NCBI RefSeq assembly: GCF_900591205.1
Contig: NZ_UUPU01000012.1
Span: forward strand, 1 to 38,980
DNA: 38,980 nucleotides
Direction of reading: 5' to 3'
DNA from: Pseudomonas viridiflava
Lineage (GTDB): Bacteria > Pseudomonadota > Gammaproteobacteria > Pseudomonadales > Pseudomonadaceae
The notes under the pieces are model-generated. The model worked only from the letters and a program-made list of their open reading frames with translations, searched no databases and was not told the DNA's origin. Within the stretch, counting starts at the first letter, position 1. Each line of letters starts with the position of its first letter. This document shows positions 22,301 through 33,985 of this stretch, one piece after another. Both the position numbers and the translations under genes were made by a program.

Positions 22301-25300
22301 GTTGTTGGCCGCCACCCGTCAGACTGCGTTGGGTGCCCAGGCTCATCAGGATCTACCGTTCGAACAACTGCTGGAGGCGTTCCCGCAGGCCCGCGAGCAG
22401 GGCCTGTTCCAGGTCATGTTCAACCATCAGCAACGCGACTTGAGCGCGTTGCGCCGCCTGCCGGGCATGCTGGCCGATGAGCTGCCATGGCACAGCCGTG
22501 AGGCCAAGTTCGACCTGCAACTGCACAGCGAAGAGGATCGTAATGGGCGCCTGAGTCTGTCGTTCGACTACGCCGATGAACTGTTCGACAGCGCCACCAT
22601 TCAGCGCTTGGCCGAGCATTTCATCAACCTGCTGCAGGCCGTGTGCGAGCAACCGCAACAGGCCATCGGCGACCTCAAACTGCTGCAGCAAGAGCACCCA
22701 CAACCCTGGAGTGAAGCACCGTGTGCGCCTGCCCGACAGTGGCTGCCTGAACTGCTGAACCTGCAGACCTCGGACAACACTGCACTGGTTTGGCAGGACG
22801 CCAGCCTGACCTTCGCCCAACTGCACACCCAGGCCAACCGCCTGGCCCACTACCTGCGCGACAAAGGTGTCGGCCCGGATGTGTGCGTGGCCATCGCCGC
22901 CGAGCGTTCGCCGCAACTGCTGATCGGTCTGCTGGCAATCATCAAGGCCGGTGGCGCCTATGTGCCGCTGGATCCGGATTACCCGGCCGAGCGTCTGGCC
23001 TACATGCTCCAGGACAGCGGCGCGCACCTGCTGCTGACCCAGACCGCCTTGCTCGATCGCGTACCGAACGCCGAGGGCGTGTGCGTGATCGCCATGGACA
23101 GCCTGCACCTCGACAGCTGGCCGACCCAGGCGCCGGGCCTGCACCTGCACGGCGACAACCTTGCCTATGTGATCTACACCTCCGGTTCCACCGGCCAGCC
23201 CAAAGGCGTGGGCAATACCCATGCGGCCCTGGCTGAGCGCTTGCAGTGGATGCAGGCCACCTATCAACTGAACGACAGCGACGTGCTGATGCAAAAAGCG
23301 CCGATCAGTTTCGACGTGTCGGTGTGGGAATGCTTCTGGCCGTTGATCACCGGGTGCCGCCTGGTGTTGGCCGGCCCCGGCGAGCACCGTGACCCGCATC
23401 GCATCGCGCAGCTTGTGCAGGAGCATGGCGTGACCACGCTGCACTTTGTGCCGCCGCTGTTGCAGTTGTTTATCGACGAGCCGTTGGTGGGCGAGTGCAC
23501 CAGCCTGCGTCGGCTGTTCTCCGGCGGCGAAGCCTTGCCTGCCGAGCTGCGCAACCGGGTGCTGGCGCAGTTGCCGGCGGTGCAATTGCACAACCGTTAT
23601 GGCCCGACTGAAACCGCAATCAACGTCACCCACTGGCGCTGCACCGCCGAAGATGGCGAGCGTTCGCCGATCGGCCGACCGCTGGGCAATGTGATCTGCC
23701 GCGTGCTGGACGAGCAGCTCAACCCGCTGCCGGCCGGGGTGCCAGGTGAACTGTGCATCGGTGGCATCGGCCTGGCACGCGGTTACCTTGGGCGTGCCGG
23801 GCTGACCGCCGAACGTTTTGTCGCTGACCCCCTGGGCGCGGCGGGCACACGCCTGTACCGCACCGGCGACCGTGCGCGCTGGAGCGCAGATGGCGTGCTC
23901 GAATACCTCGGCCGCCTCGATCAGCAGGTCAAACTGCGTGGTTTCCGGGTGGAGCCGGAAGAAATCGAAGCGCGGATGCTGGCCCTGGACGGTATCGCCC
24001 AGGCTGTGGTGCTGGTGCGTGACGCGCAGTTGATCGGCTATTACACCGCCAGCGGTGCATTGGATGAGCAGGACGTAAAAGCCGCCCTGGCCGCCGAGTT
24101 GCCGGAGTACATGGTGCCCGCGCGGTTGATGCGCCTTGAGGCCATGCCCCTTAGCCCCAGCGGCAAACTCGACCGTCGCGCCTTGCCGGAGCCGGTGTGG
24201 CATACCCGCGAACACGTTGAGCCCGAGACGCCGTTGCAGCAGCAGATCGCGACGATCTGGCGCGAAGTGCTAGGGCTGGCGCGTATCGGCCTGCACGATG
24301 ACTTTTTCGCCCTCGGCGGCCACTCGTTGCTGGCCACGCAAATCATCTCCCGCACCCGCCAGGCGTGTGACGTGGAGTTGCCGTTGCGTACCTTGTTCGA
24401 AGCCAGCGAGTTGGGCGCCTTTGCCGAGCAAGTGCGCCTGATCCAGGCGGCGGGTCAGCGTAATCAGCAAACCGCAATCGCCCGGGTCGACCGCAGCGTG
24501 CCTGTGCCGTTGTCCTATTCGCAGCAGCGCATGTGGTTCTTGTGGCAGATGGAGCCGGACAGCCCGGCCTACAACGTCGGCGGTATGGCGCGCCTGCGTG
24601 GCGTGCTGGATGTGGGGCGTTTCGAGGCGGCGTTGCAAGCCTTGATCATGCGCCACGAGACCCTGCGCACCACGTTCCCGAGTGTCGATGGCGTGGCCTG
24701 GCAGAAGGTCTCGGCGCAGACCGGCCTGCGCATGGACTGGCAGGATTTCTCGGCCTTGAATGAAGCCGAACGCCAGCAACGCCTGCAACAACTGGCCGAT
24801 CAGGAGGCGCACACACCGTTCAACCTGGAAACCGGGCCGTTGCTGCGTGCGTGCCTGGTCAAGGCCGGTGAACAGGAGCACTACCTGGTGCTGACCCTGC
24901 ACCATATCGTCACCGAAGGCTGGGCCATGGACATCTTTGCCCGTGAACTCAGTGCCTTGTACGAAGCCTTTATCGACGAACGACTGTCGCCGCTGGCGCC
25001 GTTGCCGGTGCAATACCTCGATTACAGCGTGTGGCAGCGCCAGTGGCTGGAAGGTGGCGAACGCCAGCGCCAACTGGACTACTGGGTCGCGCAACTGGGT
25101 CACGAACATCCGTTGCTGGAACTGCCTGGCGATCGCCCACGCCCACCGGTGCAAAGCTATCAGGGCGAGTTGTACCGTTTCGACCTGAGCGATGACCTGG
25201 CCGCCCGCGTGCGAGCGTTCAACGCCGAACGCGGCCTCACGCTGTTCATGACCATGACCGCCACGCTGGCCGTGTTGCTCTACCGCTACAGCGGCCAGAC

Positions 25301-28300
25301 CGACCTGCGCATCGGCGCGCCGGTGGCCAACCGCATCCGCCCGGAAAGCGAAGGGTTGATTGGCGCCTTCCTCAACACCCAGGTGCTGCGTTGCCAGCTC
25401 AACGGGCAGATGAACGTCGCGCAGCTGTTCGAACAAGTGCGCCACACGGTGATCGAAGGCCAATCCCACCAGGACCTGCCGTTCGACCACTTGGTGGAAG
25501 CCCTGCAACCCCCGCGCAGCGCGGCGTACAACCCGTTGTTCCAAGTGATGTGCAACGTGCAGCGCTGGGAATTCCAACAGCGCCGCCAACTGGCCGGCAT
25601 GACCGTCGAATACCTGGCCAACGATGCCCGTGCGACCAAGTTCGACCTCAACCTGGAGGTCACCGACCTCGACCATCGCCTGGGTTGCTGCCTGACCTAC
25701 AGCACCGACCTGTTCGATGAGCCGCGCATTGCGCGCATGGCCGAACATTGGCGCAACCTGCTCGAAGCGTTGATTGCGGATCCGCAACAACGCCTCAGCG
25801 AACTGCCGTTGCTGACCACCGCTGAGCAGTCTGCGTTGCAGGACAGCCTCGGCGTGGAAGCCGGCGAGCACCGCCTCGATCAGTGCATCCAGCAACTGTT
25901 CAGCCAACAGGCGGCCAAGCGCGCCGATGCCCCGGCGCTGACCTTCGCCGGCGTTACCCTCAGCTACGCCGAACTGGACGCCCGTGCCAACCGCCTGGCC
26001 TGGATGCTGCGTGAGCGTGGCGTGGGCCCGCAGGTGCGCGTCGGCCTGGCGCTGCCGCGTTCCCTGGAAATGGTCATCGGCCTGCTGGCGATCCTCAAGG
26101 CGGGCGGCGCCTACGTGCCGCTGGACCCGGAATACCCGCTGGATCGCCTGCACTACATGATTGAAGACAGTGGCATTGGCCTGTTGCTCAGCGACGCGGC
26201 GATGTTCGAAGCGCTGGGCGAATTGCCGGCGACCGTCGCGTGCTGGTGCCTGGAAGATGACCTGCCGGTGTTGGCAAATTACCCGGCCGGCGAGCTGCCA
26301 TTTATCAGTTCGCCGCAGCATCAGGCGTACCTGATCTACACCTCGGGTTCCACCGGCAAGCCGAAAGGCGTAGTGGTGGCCCACGGTGAAATCGCCATGC
26401 ACTGTCAGGCGGTGATTGAGCGTTTTGGCATGCGCCCGGACGACTGCGAACTGCATTTCTATTCGATCAACTTCGACGCCGCCACCGAACGCTTGCTGGT
26501 GCCATTGCTCAGTGGTGCGCAGGTTGTGTTGCGTGCGCAGGGCCAGTGGGATGCCGAAGAAATCTGCGCGCTCATCCGCAGCCATCGCATCAATATCCTG
26601 GGCTTTACCCCGAGCTACGGCAGCCAATTGGCGCAATGGCTGGCGACCCAGCAGCAGACCTTGCCGGTGCGCATGTGCATCACTGGGGGCGAAGCGCTGA
26701 CCGGCGAACACCTGCAGCGCATCCGCGCAGCGTTCCAGCCCGAGGTGTTTTTCAACGCCTATGGCCCGACCGAAACCGTGGTGATGCCGCTGGCCAGCCT
26801 GGCGCCGCAGCACCTGGAGGAGGGTGCCGGCAGCGTGCCGATCGGCAGCATTATTGGGGCCCGCGTGGCCTATATTCTCGACGCCGACCTGGCGCTGGTG
26901 CCGCAAGGTGCGACCGGCGAGCTGTATGTTGGCGGCGCCGGCCTGGCCCAGGGTTACCATGAGCGTCCGGGTATGACCGCCGAGCGGTTTGTTGCCGACC
27001 CGTTTGCCCGCAATGGCGGGCGCCTGTACCGCACCGGCGACCTGGTACGCCAGCGCGCCGATGGCCTGGTGGAGTACCTCGGGCGTATCGACCATCAAGT
27101 GAAGATTCGCGGTTTCCGCATCGAGCTGGGCGAGATCGAAACGCGCCTGCTGGAGCACGAGGCCGTACGCGAAGCGGTGGTGCTGGCGCTGGATTCACCG
27201 AGTGGTAAACAACTGGTGGCGTACCTGGTCAGCGATGCCGAACACGGCGCCTTACGCGAAGCGCTGAAGGTACACCTCAAGGCGCAACTGCCGGACTACA
27301 TGGTGCCCACACACCTGATCGTGCTGGACAGCATGCCGCTGACCGCCAACGGCAAACTCGACCGCCGTGCTTTGCCGCAGCCCGACCCGGAGGCGAACCG
27401 CCAACAGTATGTCGCGCCACGCAACGAACTGGAGCACACCCTGGCGGCGATCTGGTGCGCAGTGTTGAACGTGCAGCAAGTCGGCCTCCACGATAACTTC
27501 TTTGAGCTGGGCGGCGACTCGATCCTGTCGATCCAGGTGGTCAGCCGTGCGCGGCAGGCGGGGATTCATTTCAGCCCGCGTGACCTGTTCCAGCACCAGA
27601 GCGTGCAAACCCTGGCCGCTGTCGCCACACGCTCCGAGCAGGTTACGGTCGAGCAGGGCGTGCTGACCGGCAGCTCGGGCCTTACGCCGATTCAGCATTG
27701 GTTCTTCGACACGCAGATTCCCAATCGTCAGCACTGGAACCAGGCGCTGTTGCTCAAACCGCTGCAACTGCTGCAACCCCATCGCCTGGAGCAAGCGCTG
27801 CTGGCGGTGCTGGAACACCATGACGCGCTGCGCTTGAGCTTCACGCCACGCGACGCGCAATGGCACGCCGAACATTTGGCCGTGCCACACGGCGGCGTGC
27901 TGATGCAGGCGCAAGTGCGCGATATGCAGCAGTGCACCGCCCTGTTCACTGACACCCAGCGCAGCCTCGACCTGGAACACGGCCCGCTGTTGCGTGCCTT
28001 GCTGGTGGACGGCCCGCAAGGTCAGCAACGCCTGCTGATCGTGATTCATCACCTGGTGGTGGACGGCGTGTCATGGCGCGTCTTGCTGGAAGATCTGCAA
28101 GTGGTCTACCGCCAACTGAGCGACGGCCAGTCCGTCAGCCTGCCGGCCAAGACCAGCGCGCTGCGCGATTGGGCCGCACGCTTGCAAGCCTATGCCGGCA
28201 GCGAATCGCTGCGCGAAGAAATGCACACTTGGCAGCAGCAGTTGGCCGGCCCCGTCGTCGCCTTGCCGGTGGATCGCCCCCAAGGCTCGCTGCGCAACCG

Positions 28301-31300
28301 CGATGCCGACACGGTCAGCGTGCGCCTGGATGCCGAACACACCCGCCAGTTGCTGCAACAGGCCCCAAGTGCCTACCGCACCCAGGTCAACGACCTGCTG
28401 CTGACCGCCCTGGCCCGCGTGCTATGCCGCTGGAGTGGTCACGCCTCGGCGCTGATCCAACTGGAAGGCCACGGCCGCGAAAGCCTGTTCGATGACATCG
28501 ACCTGACCCGCAGCGTCGGCTGGTTCACCAGTGCTTACCCCCTGCGCCTGACCCCGCAAGCCGGGCAGGGCGACTCGATCAAGGCGATCAAGGAGCAACT
28601 GCGCGGCGTGCCGCACAAAGGCTTGGGCTACGGCGTGCTGCGCTACCTGGCGGACAACCTGTGCCAACAGACGATGGCCGCACTGCCGACGGCGGACATC
28701 ACCTTCAACTACCTCGGGCAGTTCGACCAGAGCTTCGGCGCCGATGCGCTGTTCCACCCGCTGGACGAATCGGCCGGCCAGGCCCATGCCCCGGATGCGC
28801 CGCTGCCCAACGAGTTGAGTATCGACAGTCAGGTGTACGGCGGCGAACTGGTGCTGCGCTGGACCTTCAGTCGTGAACGCTTCGATCAGCCTACCGTGCG
28901 CGAATTGGCCGATGCGTATCTGGCCGAATTGCAAAGCCTGATCCAGCACTGCCTGCAGGACGATGCCGGTGGCCTTACGCCTTCCGACTTCCCGCTGGCC
29001 CACTTGACCCAACCGCAACTCGACAGCCTGCCCGTGCCGGCCAGTGCCATCGAAGACGTGTACCCGCTGACCCCGATGCAGGAGGGCCTGCTGCTGCACA
29101 CTCTGCTGGAACCGGGCACTGGCCTGTACTACATGCAGGACCGCTACCGCATCAACAGCGCGCTGGACCCCGAGCGTTTCGCCCAGGCATGGCAGGCGGT
29201 GATCGCCCGCCACGAAGCCTTGCGCGCCTCGTTCTGCTGGAATGTCGGCGAAGACATGCTGCAAGTGATCCACAAACCGGGCAGCACGCCAATTGAATAC
29301 CTGGACTGGAGCGCCGATCCCGAGGACGAGCAGGAACCCCGTCTGCAAGCGTTGCTCAAGGCCGAGCGCGAAGCCGGTTTCGATCTGCTTAACCAGGCGC
29401 CGTTCCACCTGCGTCTGATCCGCGTCGGCGAGGCACGCTACTGGTTCATGATGAGCAACCACCACATCCTCATTGATGCCTGGTGCCGTTCGCTGCTGAT
29501 GAATGACTTTTTCGAGATCTACATGGCCCTCGGTGAAGGCCGCGAGGCGCAGCTGGCGACGCCGCCGCGTTATCGCGACTACATCGCCTGGCTGCAACGC
29601 CAGAACCTGAATGAGGCGCGCCAGTGGTGGCAGCAGAACCTGCAAGGTTTTGAGCGCACCACGCCGATCCCGAGCGATCGGCCGTTCCTGCGCGAACATG
29701 CAGGTCACAGCGGTGGCATGGTGGTGGGCGACTGCTACACCCGTCTCGATGCCCGCGACGGTGCGCAACTGCGCGAATTGGCCCAGGCCCATCAACTTAC
29801 CGTGAACACCTTCGCCCAGGCGGCGTGGGCGTTGGTACTGCGGCGCTTGAGCGGCGAGCGCGACGTGTTGTTCGGCGTCACCGTGGCCGGGCGCCCGGTG
29901 GCAATGCCCGAGATGCAACGTACCGTCGGCTTGTTTATCAACAGCATCGCGCTGCGGGTGAAGCTGCCCGAGGACGACCAGCCTTGCAGCGTGCGCCAGT
30001 GGCTGAGCGGCCTGCTCGACAGCAATATGCAACTGCGCGAGTACGAATACCTGCCGCTGGTGACCATTCAGGAACACAGCGAACTGCCCAAGGGCCAGCC
30101 GCTGTTCGACAGCCTGTTCGTGTTTGAAAACGCCCCGGTGGAAACCTCGGTACTGGACCGTGCGCAAAGCCTGAATGCCACCTCGGATTCCGGCCGCACC
30201 CACACCAACTTCCCGTTGACCGCTGTGTGCTACCCGGGCGATGAGCTTGGTCTGCATCTGTCTTACGACCAGCGTTACTTCGATGAAACCACCGTGCAGG
30301 GCATGCTGGGCGAGTTCAAACGCCTGCTGCTGGCGCTGGTGCAGGGCTTCCATGGCGACATGGCCGACCTGCCGCTGATTGGCGAGCAGGAGCGGGCGTT
30401 CCTGGTGGACGGCTGCAACCAGAGCGAGCACGCCTACCCGCTGGAGCGCAGCTATGTCGAGCTGTTCGAAACCCAGGTGGCCGCGCACCCGCAGCGTGTC
30501 GCCGCCAGTTGCCTGGATCAGCAATGGACCTATGAGCAGTTGAACCGGCGCAGTAACGGCCTGGGCTACGCGCTGATCGAGGCCGGTGTCGGGCTGGATC
30601 AACCGGTGGCGTTGCTGGCCGAGCGCAACCTCGACCTGCTGGGCATGATCATCGGCAGCTTCAAGGCCGGTGCCGGTTACCTGCCGTTGGACCCAGGGCT
30701 GCCGCAGCAGCGCCTGAGCCGCATCCTCGAGCTGAGCCGCACGCCGTTGCTGGTGTGCACCGAGGCGTGTCGCGAGCAGGCTATTGAACTGCTGGAAGGC
30801 ACCGACTGCCAGTTGCTGGTGTGGGAGGAAGTGCCTGGCCGTGGGGAAAACCCTGGGGTTTACAGCGCGCCGGACAACCTCGCCTACGTGATCTACACCT
30901 CAGGCTCCACCGGCCTGCCCAAAGGCGTGATGGTGGAGCAGCGCGGCATGCTCAATAACCAGTTGAGCAAGGTGCCGTACCTGGACCTGAGCCCTGCGGA
31001 TGTGATCGCCCAGACCGCGTCGCAAAGCTTCGATATTTCCGTGTGGCAATTCCTTGCGGCGCCGCTGTTCGGCGCGCGGGTAGATATTGTGCCGAACACC
31101 ATTGCCCATGATCCGCAAGGCTTGCTGGCGCATGTTCAGGCGCAGGGCATTACCGTGCTGGAAAGCGTGCCGTCGCTGATCCAGGGCATGCTGGCCCAGG
31201 AGCGCATGCACCTTGCCGGCCTGCGCTGGATGCTGCCGACGGGTGAAGCGATGCCGCCGGAACTGGCGCATCAGTGGTTGCTGCGTTATCCGGAAATTGG

Positions 31301-32273
31301 TTTGGTGAATGCCTATGGCCCGGCGGAATGTTCGGACGACGTGGCGTTCTTCCGCGTCGATATGGCGTCCACCCGTGGCACTTACCTGCCGATTGGTACA
31401 CCGACTGACAATAACCGGTTGTACTTGCTGGACGGCGCACTTGAGCTGGTGCCGCAGGGTGCCGTCGGTGAGTTGTGCGTGGCCGGCACCGGGGTGGGGC
31501 GCGGTTATGTCAGCGATCCATTGCGCACCGCCCAGGTGTTTGTGCCGAACCCGTTCGGCGCACCGGGTGAGCGCCTGTATCGCACCGGCGACCTGGCCCG
31601 TCGGCGCAGCGATGGGGTGCTGGAGTACGTCGGGCGTATCGACCACCAGGTGAAGATTCGCGGTTACCGCATCGAGCTGGGTGAAATCGAAGCACGCCTG
31701 CACGAGCAGCCTGAAGTGCGTGATGCGGCCGTGGGCGTGCAGGAAGGCGTCAACGGCAAGCATTTGGTGGGTTACCTGGTAGCCGCCGACGCGGCGCTCA
31801 ACCCAAGCGAACGCCTGGACCGCATCAAGCAACGCCTGCGCGCCGAATTGCCGGAGTACATGGTGCCGCTGCACTGGCTATGGCTCGACCGTCTGCCGCT
31901 CAACGCCAACGGCAAACTCGACCGCAAGGCCCTGCCGGCACTCGAGATCGGCCAGTTGCACAGCCAGGATTACCAGGCGCCGCGCAACGCGCTGGAAACC
32001 ACCTTGGCCGCGATCTGGGCCGAAGTGTTGAAAGTCGAAAAGGTCGGCGTGCAGGACAACTTCTTCGAACTGGGCGGGCATTCGCTGCTGGCTACACAGA
32101 TTGCCTCACGGGTGCAGAAAACCCTGCAACGCGATGTGCCGCTGCGGGCGATGTTCGAGTGCAGCACGGTGGCGGAGTTGGCCGAGTATATCGAGGGGTT
32201 GGCGGCCAATGAGATCAGCGCGCAGAAGGTGGATCGGTTGAATGATTTGATGGCGGAGCTGGAGGGGCTTTAG
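19377..32273 (+). CDS. pvdL: Pyoverdine chromophore nonribosomal peptide synthetase PvdL
   Basis: The 4298-residue synthetase starts pyoverdine assembly. Order: acyl-CoA ligase (about 1-570) and carrier (S610); condensation (HHIIADG 801-807), adenylation, carrier (S1650); condensation (HHIVTEG 1842-1848), adenylation, carrier (LGGDS, S2715), epimerisation (HHLVVDG from 2891); condensation (HHILIDA 3362-3368), adenylation, carrier (S4236). There is no terminal thioesterase, so the product passes to the next synthetase. Aligning by hand to GrsA, the third amino-acid domain has D-I-W-E-L-T-A-D-D, the diaminobutyrate pattern; the second (D-A-E-G-I-G-A-V-M) precedes the epimerisation domain as expected for D-Tyr; the first (D-V-W-H-F-G-R-I-N) should take Glu. 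The start MMDAFELP and domain order match P. aeruginosa PvdL. It takes up one third of the window, unbroken. Confidence 0.97.
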   Translation: MMDAFELPRTLVQSLQRRAAQTPDQVALRFLAESAEHSVVLSYRDLDQRARTIAAALQANAALGDRAVLLFPSGPDYVAAFFGCLYAGVIAVPAYPPESTRRHHQERLLSIISDAEPRLLLAIASLADGLAQLENAPPVLSVDTLDSHLAGAWIEPQLHADDIAFLQYTSGSTALPKGVQVSHGNLVANEVLIRRGFGIDLNPDDVIVSWLPLYHDMGLIGGLLQPIFSGVPCVLMSPAYFLGRPLRWLEAISEYGGTISGGPDFAYRLCSERVSDSALERLDLSTWRVAYSGSEPIRLDTLERFAEKFAACGFTPNSFFASYGLAEATLFVAGGRRGHGIPALRVDEQALAANRAEPGQGSAIMSCGTSQPEHAVLIVDPSTLGELPDNRVGELWATGPSIAHGYWRNPEASAKTFVQHAGRTWLRTGDLGFIREGEVYITGRLKDLLIVRGHNLYPQDIEQTIEREVEVVRKGRVAAFAVNDQGLEGIGIAAEISRSVQKILPPEALIKAIRQAVAEACQEAPSVVVLLNPGALPKTSSGKVQRAACALRHKDGSLDSYAQFPDLQVRASDAALESELQSRIAAIWCEQLQVATVAADDHFFLLGGNSITATQVVARLRESLGLELNLRMLFEAPTLAAFAANVAQLQQDGGVAQGIIHRLSRQDELPQSLAQNRLWITWQLDPHSSAYTIPGALRLRGELDEGAVRSSFQHLIQRHEALRTRFYERDGQAFQRVDALVEFDLQVIDLSDLPAAEREARAQQIREDEARTQFDLENGPLLWVTLVRLDDEDHQLLVTLHHIIADGWSLNILIDEFSRLYAAASQGQSLTLPPLALQYADYGSWQRQWLAEGEGQRQLAYWKAQLGEEHPSLSLATDHPRSAQQRHSASRHTVRLEASLGAALRQTAQAHESTPFMLLLAAFQTLLYRYSGQRDIRIGVPNANRPRQETQGLIGFFINTLVLRAELDGRLPFNQLLAATRQTALGAQAHQDLPFEQLLEAFPQAREQGLFQVMFNHQQRDLSALRRLPGMLADELPWHSREAKFDLQLHSEEDRNGRLSLSFDYADELFDSATIQRLAEHFINLLQAVCEQPQQAIGDLKLLQQEHPQPWSEAPCAPARQWLPELLNLQTSDNTALVWQDASLTFAQLHTQANRLAHYLRDKGVGPDVCVAIAAERSPQLLIGLLAIIKAGGAYVPLDPDYPAERLAYMLQDSGAHLLLTQTALLDRVPNAEGVCVIAMDSLHLDSWPTQAPGLHLHGDNLAYVIYTSGSTGQPKGVGNTHAALAERLQWMQATYQLNDSDVLMQKAPISFDVSVWECFWPLITGCRLVLAGPGEHRDPHRIAQLVQEHGVTTLHFVPPLLQLFIDEPLVGECTSLRRLFSGGEALPAELRNRVLAQLPAVQLHNRYGPTETAINVTHWRCTAEDGERSPIGRPLGNVICRVLDEQLNPLPAGVPGELCIGGIGLARGYLGRAGLTAERFVADPLGAAGTRLYRTGDRARWSADGVLEYLGRLDQQVKLRGFRVEPEEIEARMLALDGIAQAVVLVRDAQLIGYYTASGALDEQDVKAALAAELPEYMVPARLMRLEAMPLSPSGKLDRRALPEPVWHTREHVEPETPLQQQIATIWREVLGLARIGLHDDFFALGGHSLLATQIISRTRQACDVELPLRTLFEASELGAFAEQVRLIQAAGQRNQQTAIARVDRSVPVPLSYSQQRMWFLWQMEPDSPAYNVGGMARLRGVLDVGRFEAALQALIMRHETLRTTFPSVDGVAWQKVSAQTGLRMDWQDFSALNEAERQQRLQQLADQEAHTPFNLETGPLLRACLVKAGEQEHYLVLTLHHIVTEGWAMDIFARELSALYEAFIDERLSPLAPLPVQYLDYSVWQRQWLEGGERQRQLDYWVAQLGHEHPLLELPGDRPRPPVQSYQGELYRFDLSDDLAARVRAFNAERGLTLFMTMTATLAVLLYRYSGQTDLRIGAPVANRIRPESEGLIGAFLNTQVLRCQLNGQMNVAQLFEQVRHTVIEGQSHQDLPFDHLVEALQPPRSAAYNPLFQVMCNVQRWEFQQRRQLAGMTVEYLANDARATKFDLNLEVTDLDHRLGCCLTYSTDLFDEPRIARMAEHWRNLLEALIADPQQRLSELPLLTTAEQSALQDSLGVEAGEHRLDQCIQQLFSQQAAKRADAPALTFAGVTLSYAELDARANRLAWMLRERGVGPQVRVGLALPRSLEMVIGLLAILKAGGAYVPLDPEYPLDRLHYMIEDSGIGLLLSDAAMFEALGELPATVACWCLEDDLPVLANYPAGELPFISSPQHQAYLIYTSGSTGKPKGVVVAHGEIAMHCQAVIERFGMRPDDCELHFYSINFDAATERLLVPLLSGAQVVLRAQGQWDAEEICALIRSHRINILGFTPSYGSQLAQWLATQQQTLPVRMCITGGEALTGEHLQRIRAAFQPEVFFNAYGPTETVVMPLASLAPQHLEEGAGSVPIGSIIGARVAYILDADLALVPQGATGELYVGGAGLAQGYHERPGMTAERFVADPFARNGGRLYRTGDLVRQRADGLVEYLGRIDHQVKIRGFRIELGEIETRLLEHEAVREAVVLALDSPSGKQLVAYLVSDAEHGALREALKVHLKAQLPDYMVPTHLIVLDSMPLTANGKLDRRALPQPDPEANRQQYVAPRNELEHTLAAIWCAVLNVQQVGLHDNFFELGGDSILSIQVVSRARQAGIHFSPRDLFQHQSVQTLAAVATRSEQVTVEQGVLTGSSGLTPIQHWFFDTQIPNRQHWNQALLLKPLQLLQPHRLEQALLAVLEHHDALRLSFTPRDAQWHAEHLAVPHGGVLMQAQVRDMQQCTALFTDTQRSLDLEHGPLLRALLVDGPQGQQRLLIVIHHLVVDGVSWRVLLEDLQVVYRQLSDGQSVSLPAKTSALRDWAARLQAYAGSESLREEMHTWQQQLAGPVVALPVDRPQGSLRNRDADTVSVRLDAEHTRQLLQQAPSAYRTQVNDLLLTALARVLCRWSGHASALIQLEGHGRESLFDDIDLTRSVGWFTSAYPLRLTPQAGQGDSIKAIKEQLRGVPHKGLGYGVLRYLADNLCQQTMAALPTADITFNYLGQFDQSFGADALFHPLDESAGQAHAPDAPLPNELSIDSQVYGGELVLRWTFSRERFDQPTVRELADAYLAELQSLIQHCLQDDAGGLTPSDFPLAHLTQPQLDSLPVPASAIEDVYPLTPMQEGLLLHTLLEPGTGLYYMQDRYRINSALDPERFAQAWQAVIARHEALRASFCWNVGEDMLQVIHKPGSTPIEYLDWSADPEDEQEPRLQALLKAEREAGFDLLNQAPFHLRLIRVGEARYWFMMSNHHILIDAWCRSLLMNDFFEIYMALGEGREAQLATPPRYRDYIAWLQRQNLNEARQWWQQNLQGFERTTPIPSDRPFLREHAGHSGGMVVGDCYTRLDARDGAQLRELAQAHQLTVNTFAQAAWALVLRRLSGERDVLFGVTVAGRPVAMPEMQRTVGLFINSIALRVKLPEDDQPCSVRQWLSGLLDSNMQLREYEYLPLVTIQEHSELPKGQPLFDSLFVFENAPVETSVLDRAQSLNATSDSGRTHTNFPLTAVCYPGDELGLHLSYDQRYFDETTVQGMLGEFKRLLLALVQGFHGDMADLPLIGEQERAFLVDGCNQSEHAYPLERSYVELFETQVAAHPQRVAASCLDQQWTYEQLNRRSNGLGYALIEAGVGLDQPVALLAERNLDLLGMIIGSFKAGAGYLPLDPGLPQQRLSRILELSRTPLLVCTEACREQAIELLEGTDCQLLVWEEVPGRGENPGVYSAPDNLAYVIYTSGSTGLPKGVMVEQRGMLNNQLSKVPYLDLSPADVIAQTASQSFDISVWQFLAAPLFGARVDIVPNTIAHDPQGLLAHVQAQGITVLESVPSLIQGMLAQERMHLAGLRWMLPTGEAMPPELAHQWLLRYPEIGLVNAYGPAECSDDVAFFRVDMASTRGTYLPIGTPTDNNRLYLLDGALELVPQGAVGELCVAGTGVGRGYVSDPLRTAQVFVPNPFGAPGERLYRTGDLARRRSDGVLEYVGRIDHQVKIRGYRIELGEIEARLHEQPEVRDAAVGVQEGVNGKHLVGYLVAADAALNPSERLDRIKQRLRAELPEYMVPLHWLWLDRLPLNANGKLDRKALPALEIGQLHSQDYQAPRNALETTLAAIWAEVLKVEKVGVQDNFFELGGHSLLATQIASRVQKTLQRDVPLRAMFECSTVAELAEYIEGLAANEISAQKVDRLNDLMAELEGL

Positions 32274-32295
32274 TCTTCGTTGTGTTTGAGGGCCT

Positions 32296-32368
32296 CATCG
32301 CAGGCAAGCCAGCTCCCACACTTGAATGTGTTCACAATTGAGGTGTGGGAGCTGGCTTGCCTGCGATG
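32296..32368. repeat. Perfect 26-bp inverted REP pair
   Basis: Positions 32296-32321 and 32343-32368 are exact reverse complements of the REP type (core CAGGCAAGCCAGCTCCCAC) with a 21-base loop. It separates the convergent ends of pvdL and dsbG and is the only terminator-like structure there, though it lacks a T tract. Confidence 0.9.
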
Positions 32369-32387
32369 GCGTCAGACCCGGCGCCGC

Positions 32388-33164
32388 TTACTTGGGCCCC
32401 ATAATCTTCAGCAGCTTCTCCGGCGACGGCGCGCCTTGCTGTTGCTGCAAGCCACCCTTGTCATCCAGATAGAAAATCGCCGGCGTCGCCGACAACTCCA
32501 GCTCATCCATCAACTTCATATTGGCATTGAGCTTGGCCTCGATAGTGGCCGGTATCTTGTCCAGCGCCTGCAACTTGCTGGCCTTGCCGGCGGCTTCGTG
32601 TTCTTCGAGGGCTTTTTGCGGGTCTTTGGCGGCGAACAGCGCGGCCGATTTGCCGGGGCTGTCTTCGCGGATAATCCCCACCATGATATGGCGCAACTGC
32701 ACCTTGCCGGCCTTTACCCACGGGCGTGCCTGTTCCCAGAACATGTTGCAGTACGGGCAGTTGGGGTCGCTGAACAGGTAGACGATGCGCGGCGCATTTT
32801 TATCGCCGTCCTGGATCCAACTGCTCTTTTCCATTTTGGCCCAGACTTCCTTGGCCATCGGCGCGTACACCAGTTTTTCCAGGGGCGCGCTGCTCAGGTC
32901 GTTGCCCTGGGCGTCGTACAGGTTACCGGCAATCACGTTTTTGCCGTCGGCGGTCAGGTACAGCGCCATACCGCGGTTCTGGTACTGCGCGGCGTAGCCG
33001 GTGAGGCCGCTGGGGGCGTCGAACTTGCCGAGGATCTTGGCGCCCTTGGCTTCGATCTGTTTGATCGGGGCCGGCCAGTCTTCGGCCTGGGCCAGGGTCG
33101 CAGCCGCGCTGAGTGACAAGAAGGTCAGCGGCAGCAGGGTCAGCAGGTGGCGGAGGCTTGGCAT
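32388..33164 (-). CDS. dsbG: DsbG-type periplasmic disulfide isomerase/reductase
   Basis: The 258-residue protein has a signal peptide (LLTLLPLTFLSLSAAATLAQA), a dimerisation domain (about 28-100) and a thioredoxin-fold domain with FSDPNCPYCNMF, where CPYC is the DsbG-type active site (DsbC has CGYC). A cis-proline loop follows (SATPAIFY). It protects or reduces single cysteines in secreted proteins and is kept reduced by DsbD. The ATG at 33164 (GGAAA upstream) is chosen because the signal peptide begins there; the frame is open further upstream inside the previous gene. It overlaps the tlpA-like gene by 25 bp. Confidence 0.88.
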   Translation of the reverse strand: MPSLRHLLTLLPLTFLSLSAAATLAQAEDWPAPIKQIEAKGAKILGKFDAPSGLTGYAAQYQNRGMALYLTADGKNVIAGNLYDAQGNDLSSAPLEKLVYAPMAKEVWAKMEKSSWIQDGDKNAPRIVYLFSDPNCPYCNMFWEQARPWVKAGKVQLRHIMVGIIREDSPGKSAALFAAKDPQKALEEHEAAGKASKLQALDKIPATIEAKLNANMKLMDELELSATPAIFYLDDKGGLQQQQGAPSPEKLLKIMGPK

Positions 33165-33985
33165 GTGGGTTTCCTTGCAGGGGCGGTATCGAAGGGTTCC
33201 ATGGCGCGGGCCAGGCTGGCTTGGGACAGCTCGCCCAAGTGGCTGTTGATCAGGCGCCCATCGGCTTGGTAGAACAGCGTGGTCGGCAAGGCCATCGAAC
33301 CCACGGCCTGGCCGAGGCGGCCGCTGGCGTCGAACAACACGTTGTCGAGAGTCAGGCCCTGAGTGGCGAGGAAGGTGCTGACGCTTTGCATGCTTTCGGC
33401 CTGGTTGACGAACAGGAAGGTCACGTCGGGGCGTTGATGCTGCGCGCGTTCCAGCACCGGCATTTCGCGCCGGCAGGGTGGGCACCAGGTGGCCCACAGG
33501 TTGATCACCAACGGGCCGCCTTTGTAGTCGGCCAGTTGCACCACCTCGCCATTGGCGTTAAGCAAGGTGATTTCCGGCAATTGCGAGCCCTTGTCGTACA
33601 GGCTCAGGGACACGCTGGTCAGGCCCCAGAACACCAGGCCGGTGAGCACCCCGGCGCTCAGCGGCTTGCGCAGGGCAGGGCGGCGCCAGCCGTAGGCCAG
33701 CGCGCCCAGCACCAGCGCGATCACACCGGGCCAGGCGAGAAAACCGCCGTCGCGCAGGTCAACCATCTGCAGCGGGTCGTGGCTGTAATCGCTCCAGTAC
33801 ATCAACACAAAACTGACACGCGCGACCAGCATCCCCAGCAGGAACAGGCTGAACAGCACCGACTCCGGGTTTTCACCGCCACGTTTGGCCACACGCCAGC
33901 CCACCAGGGTGGCGAGAATCAGCGCGCTGATCAGCAGGATGTGATTCAGGGCGATGGCGAAAGTGCCGATGGTCAGGGTCAGCAT
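33140..33985 (-). CDS. Membrane-anchored TlpA-like thiol:disulfide protein
   Basis: The 281-residue protein has about four N-terminal membrane helices (first 130 residues; LNHILLISALILATLVGW, VLFSLFLLGMLVARV, WPGVIALVLGALAYGW, VLTGLVFWGLTSV) that recall part of the Lgt fold. They are fused to a periplasmic thioredoxin-like domain with WATWCPPCRREMP. It is the counterpart of PA2477 in the P. aeruginosa dsb operon, sometimes called dsbE. It likely takes electrons from DsbD and reduces a periplasmic target. Its ATG shares one base with the dsbD stop (TGATG) and its end overlaps dsbG, so all three are translationally coupled. Confidence 0.82.
   Translation of the reverse strand: MLTLTIGTFAIALNHILLISALILATLVGWRVAKRGGENPESVLFSLFLLGMLVARVSFVLMYWSDYSHDPLQMVDLRDGGFLAWPGVIALVLGALAYGWRRPALRKPLSAGVLTGLVFWGLTSVSLSLYDKGSQLPEITLLNANGEVVQLADYKGGPLVINLWATWCPPCRREMPVLERAQHQRPDVTFLFVNQAESMQSVSTFLATQGLTLDNVLFDASGRLGQAVGSMALPTTLFYQADGRLINSHLGELSQASLARAMEPFDTAPARKPTCQASATC

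Noticed and set aside
24270..27158. Long open frames antisense to pvdL (962 codons at 24270-27158; others at 22353-24215 and 28422-30602)
   Set aside because: They are the mirror of GC-rich codon use in pvdL; no start signals or recognisable domains.
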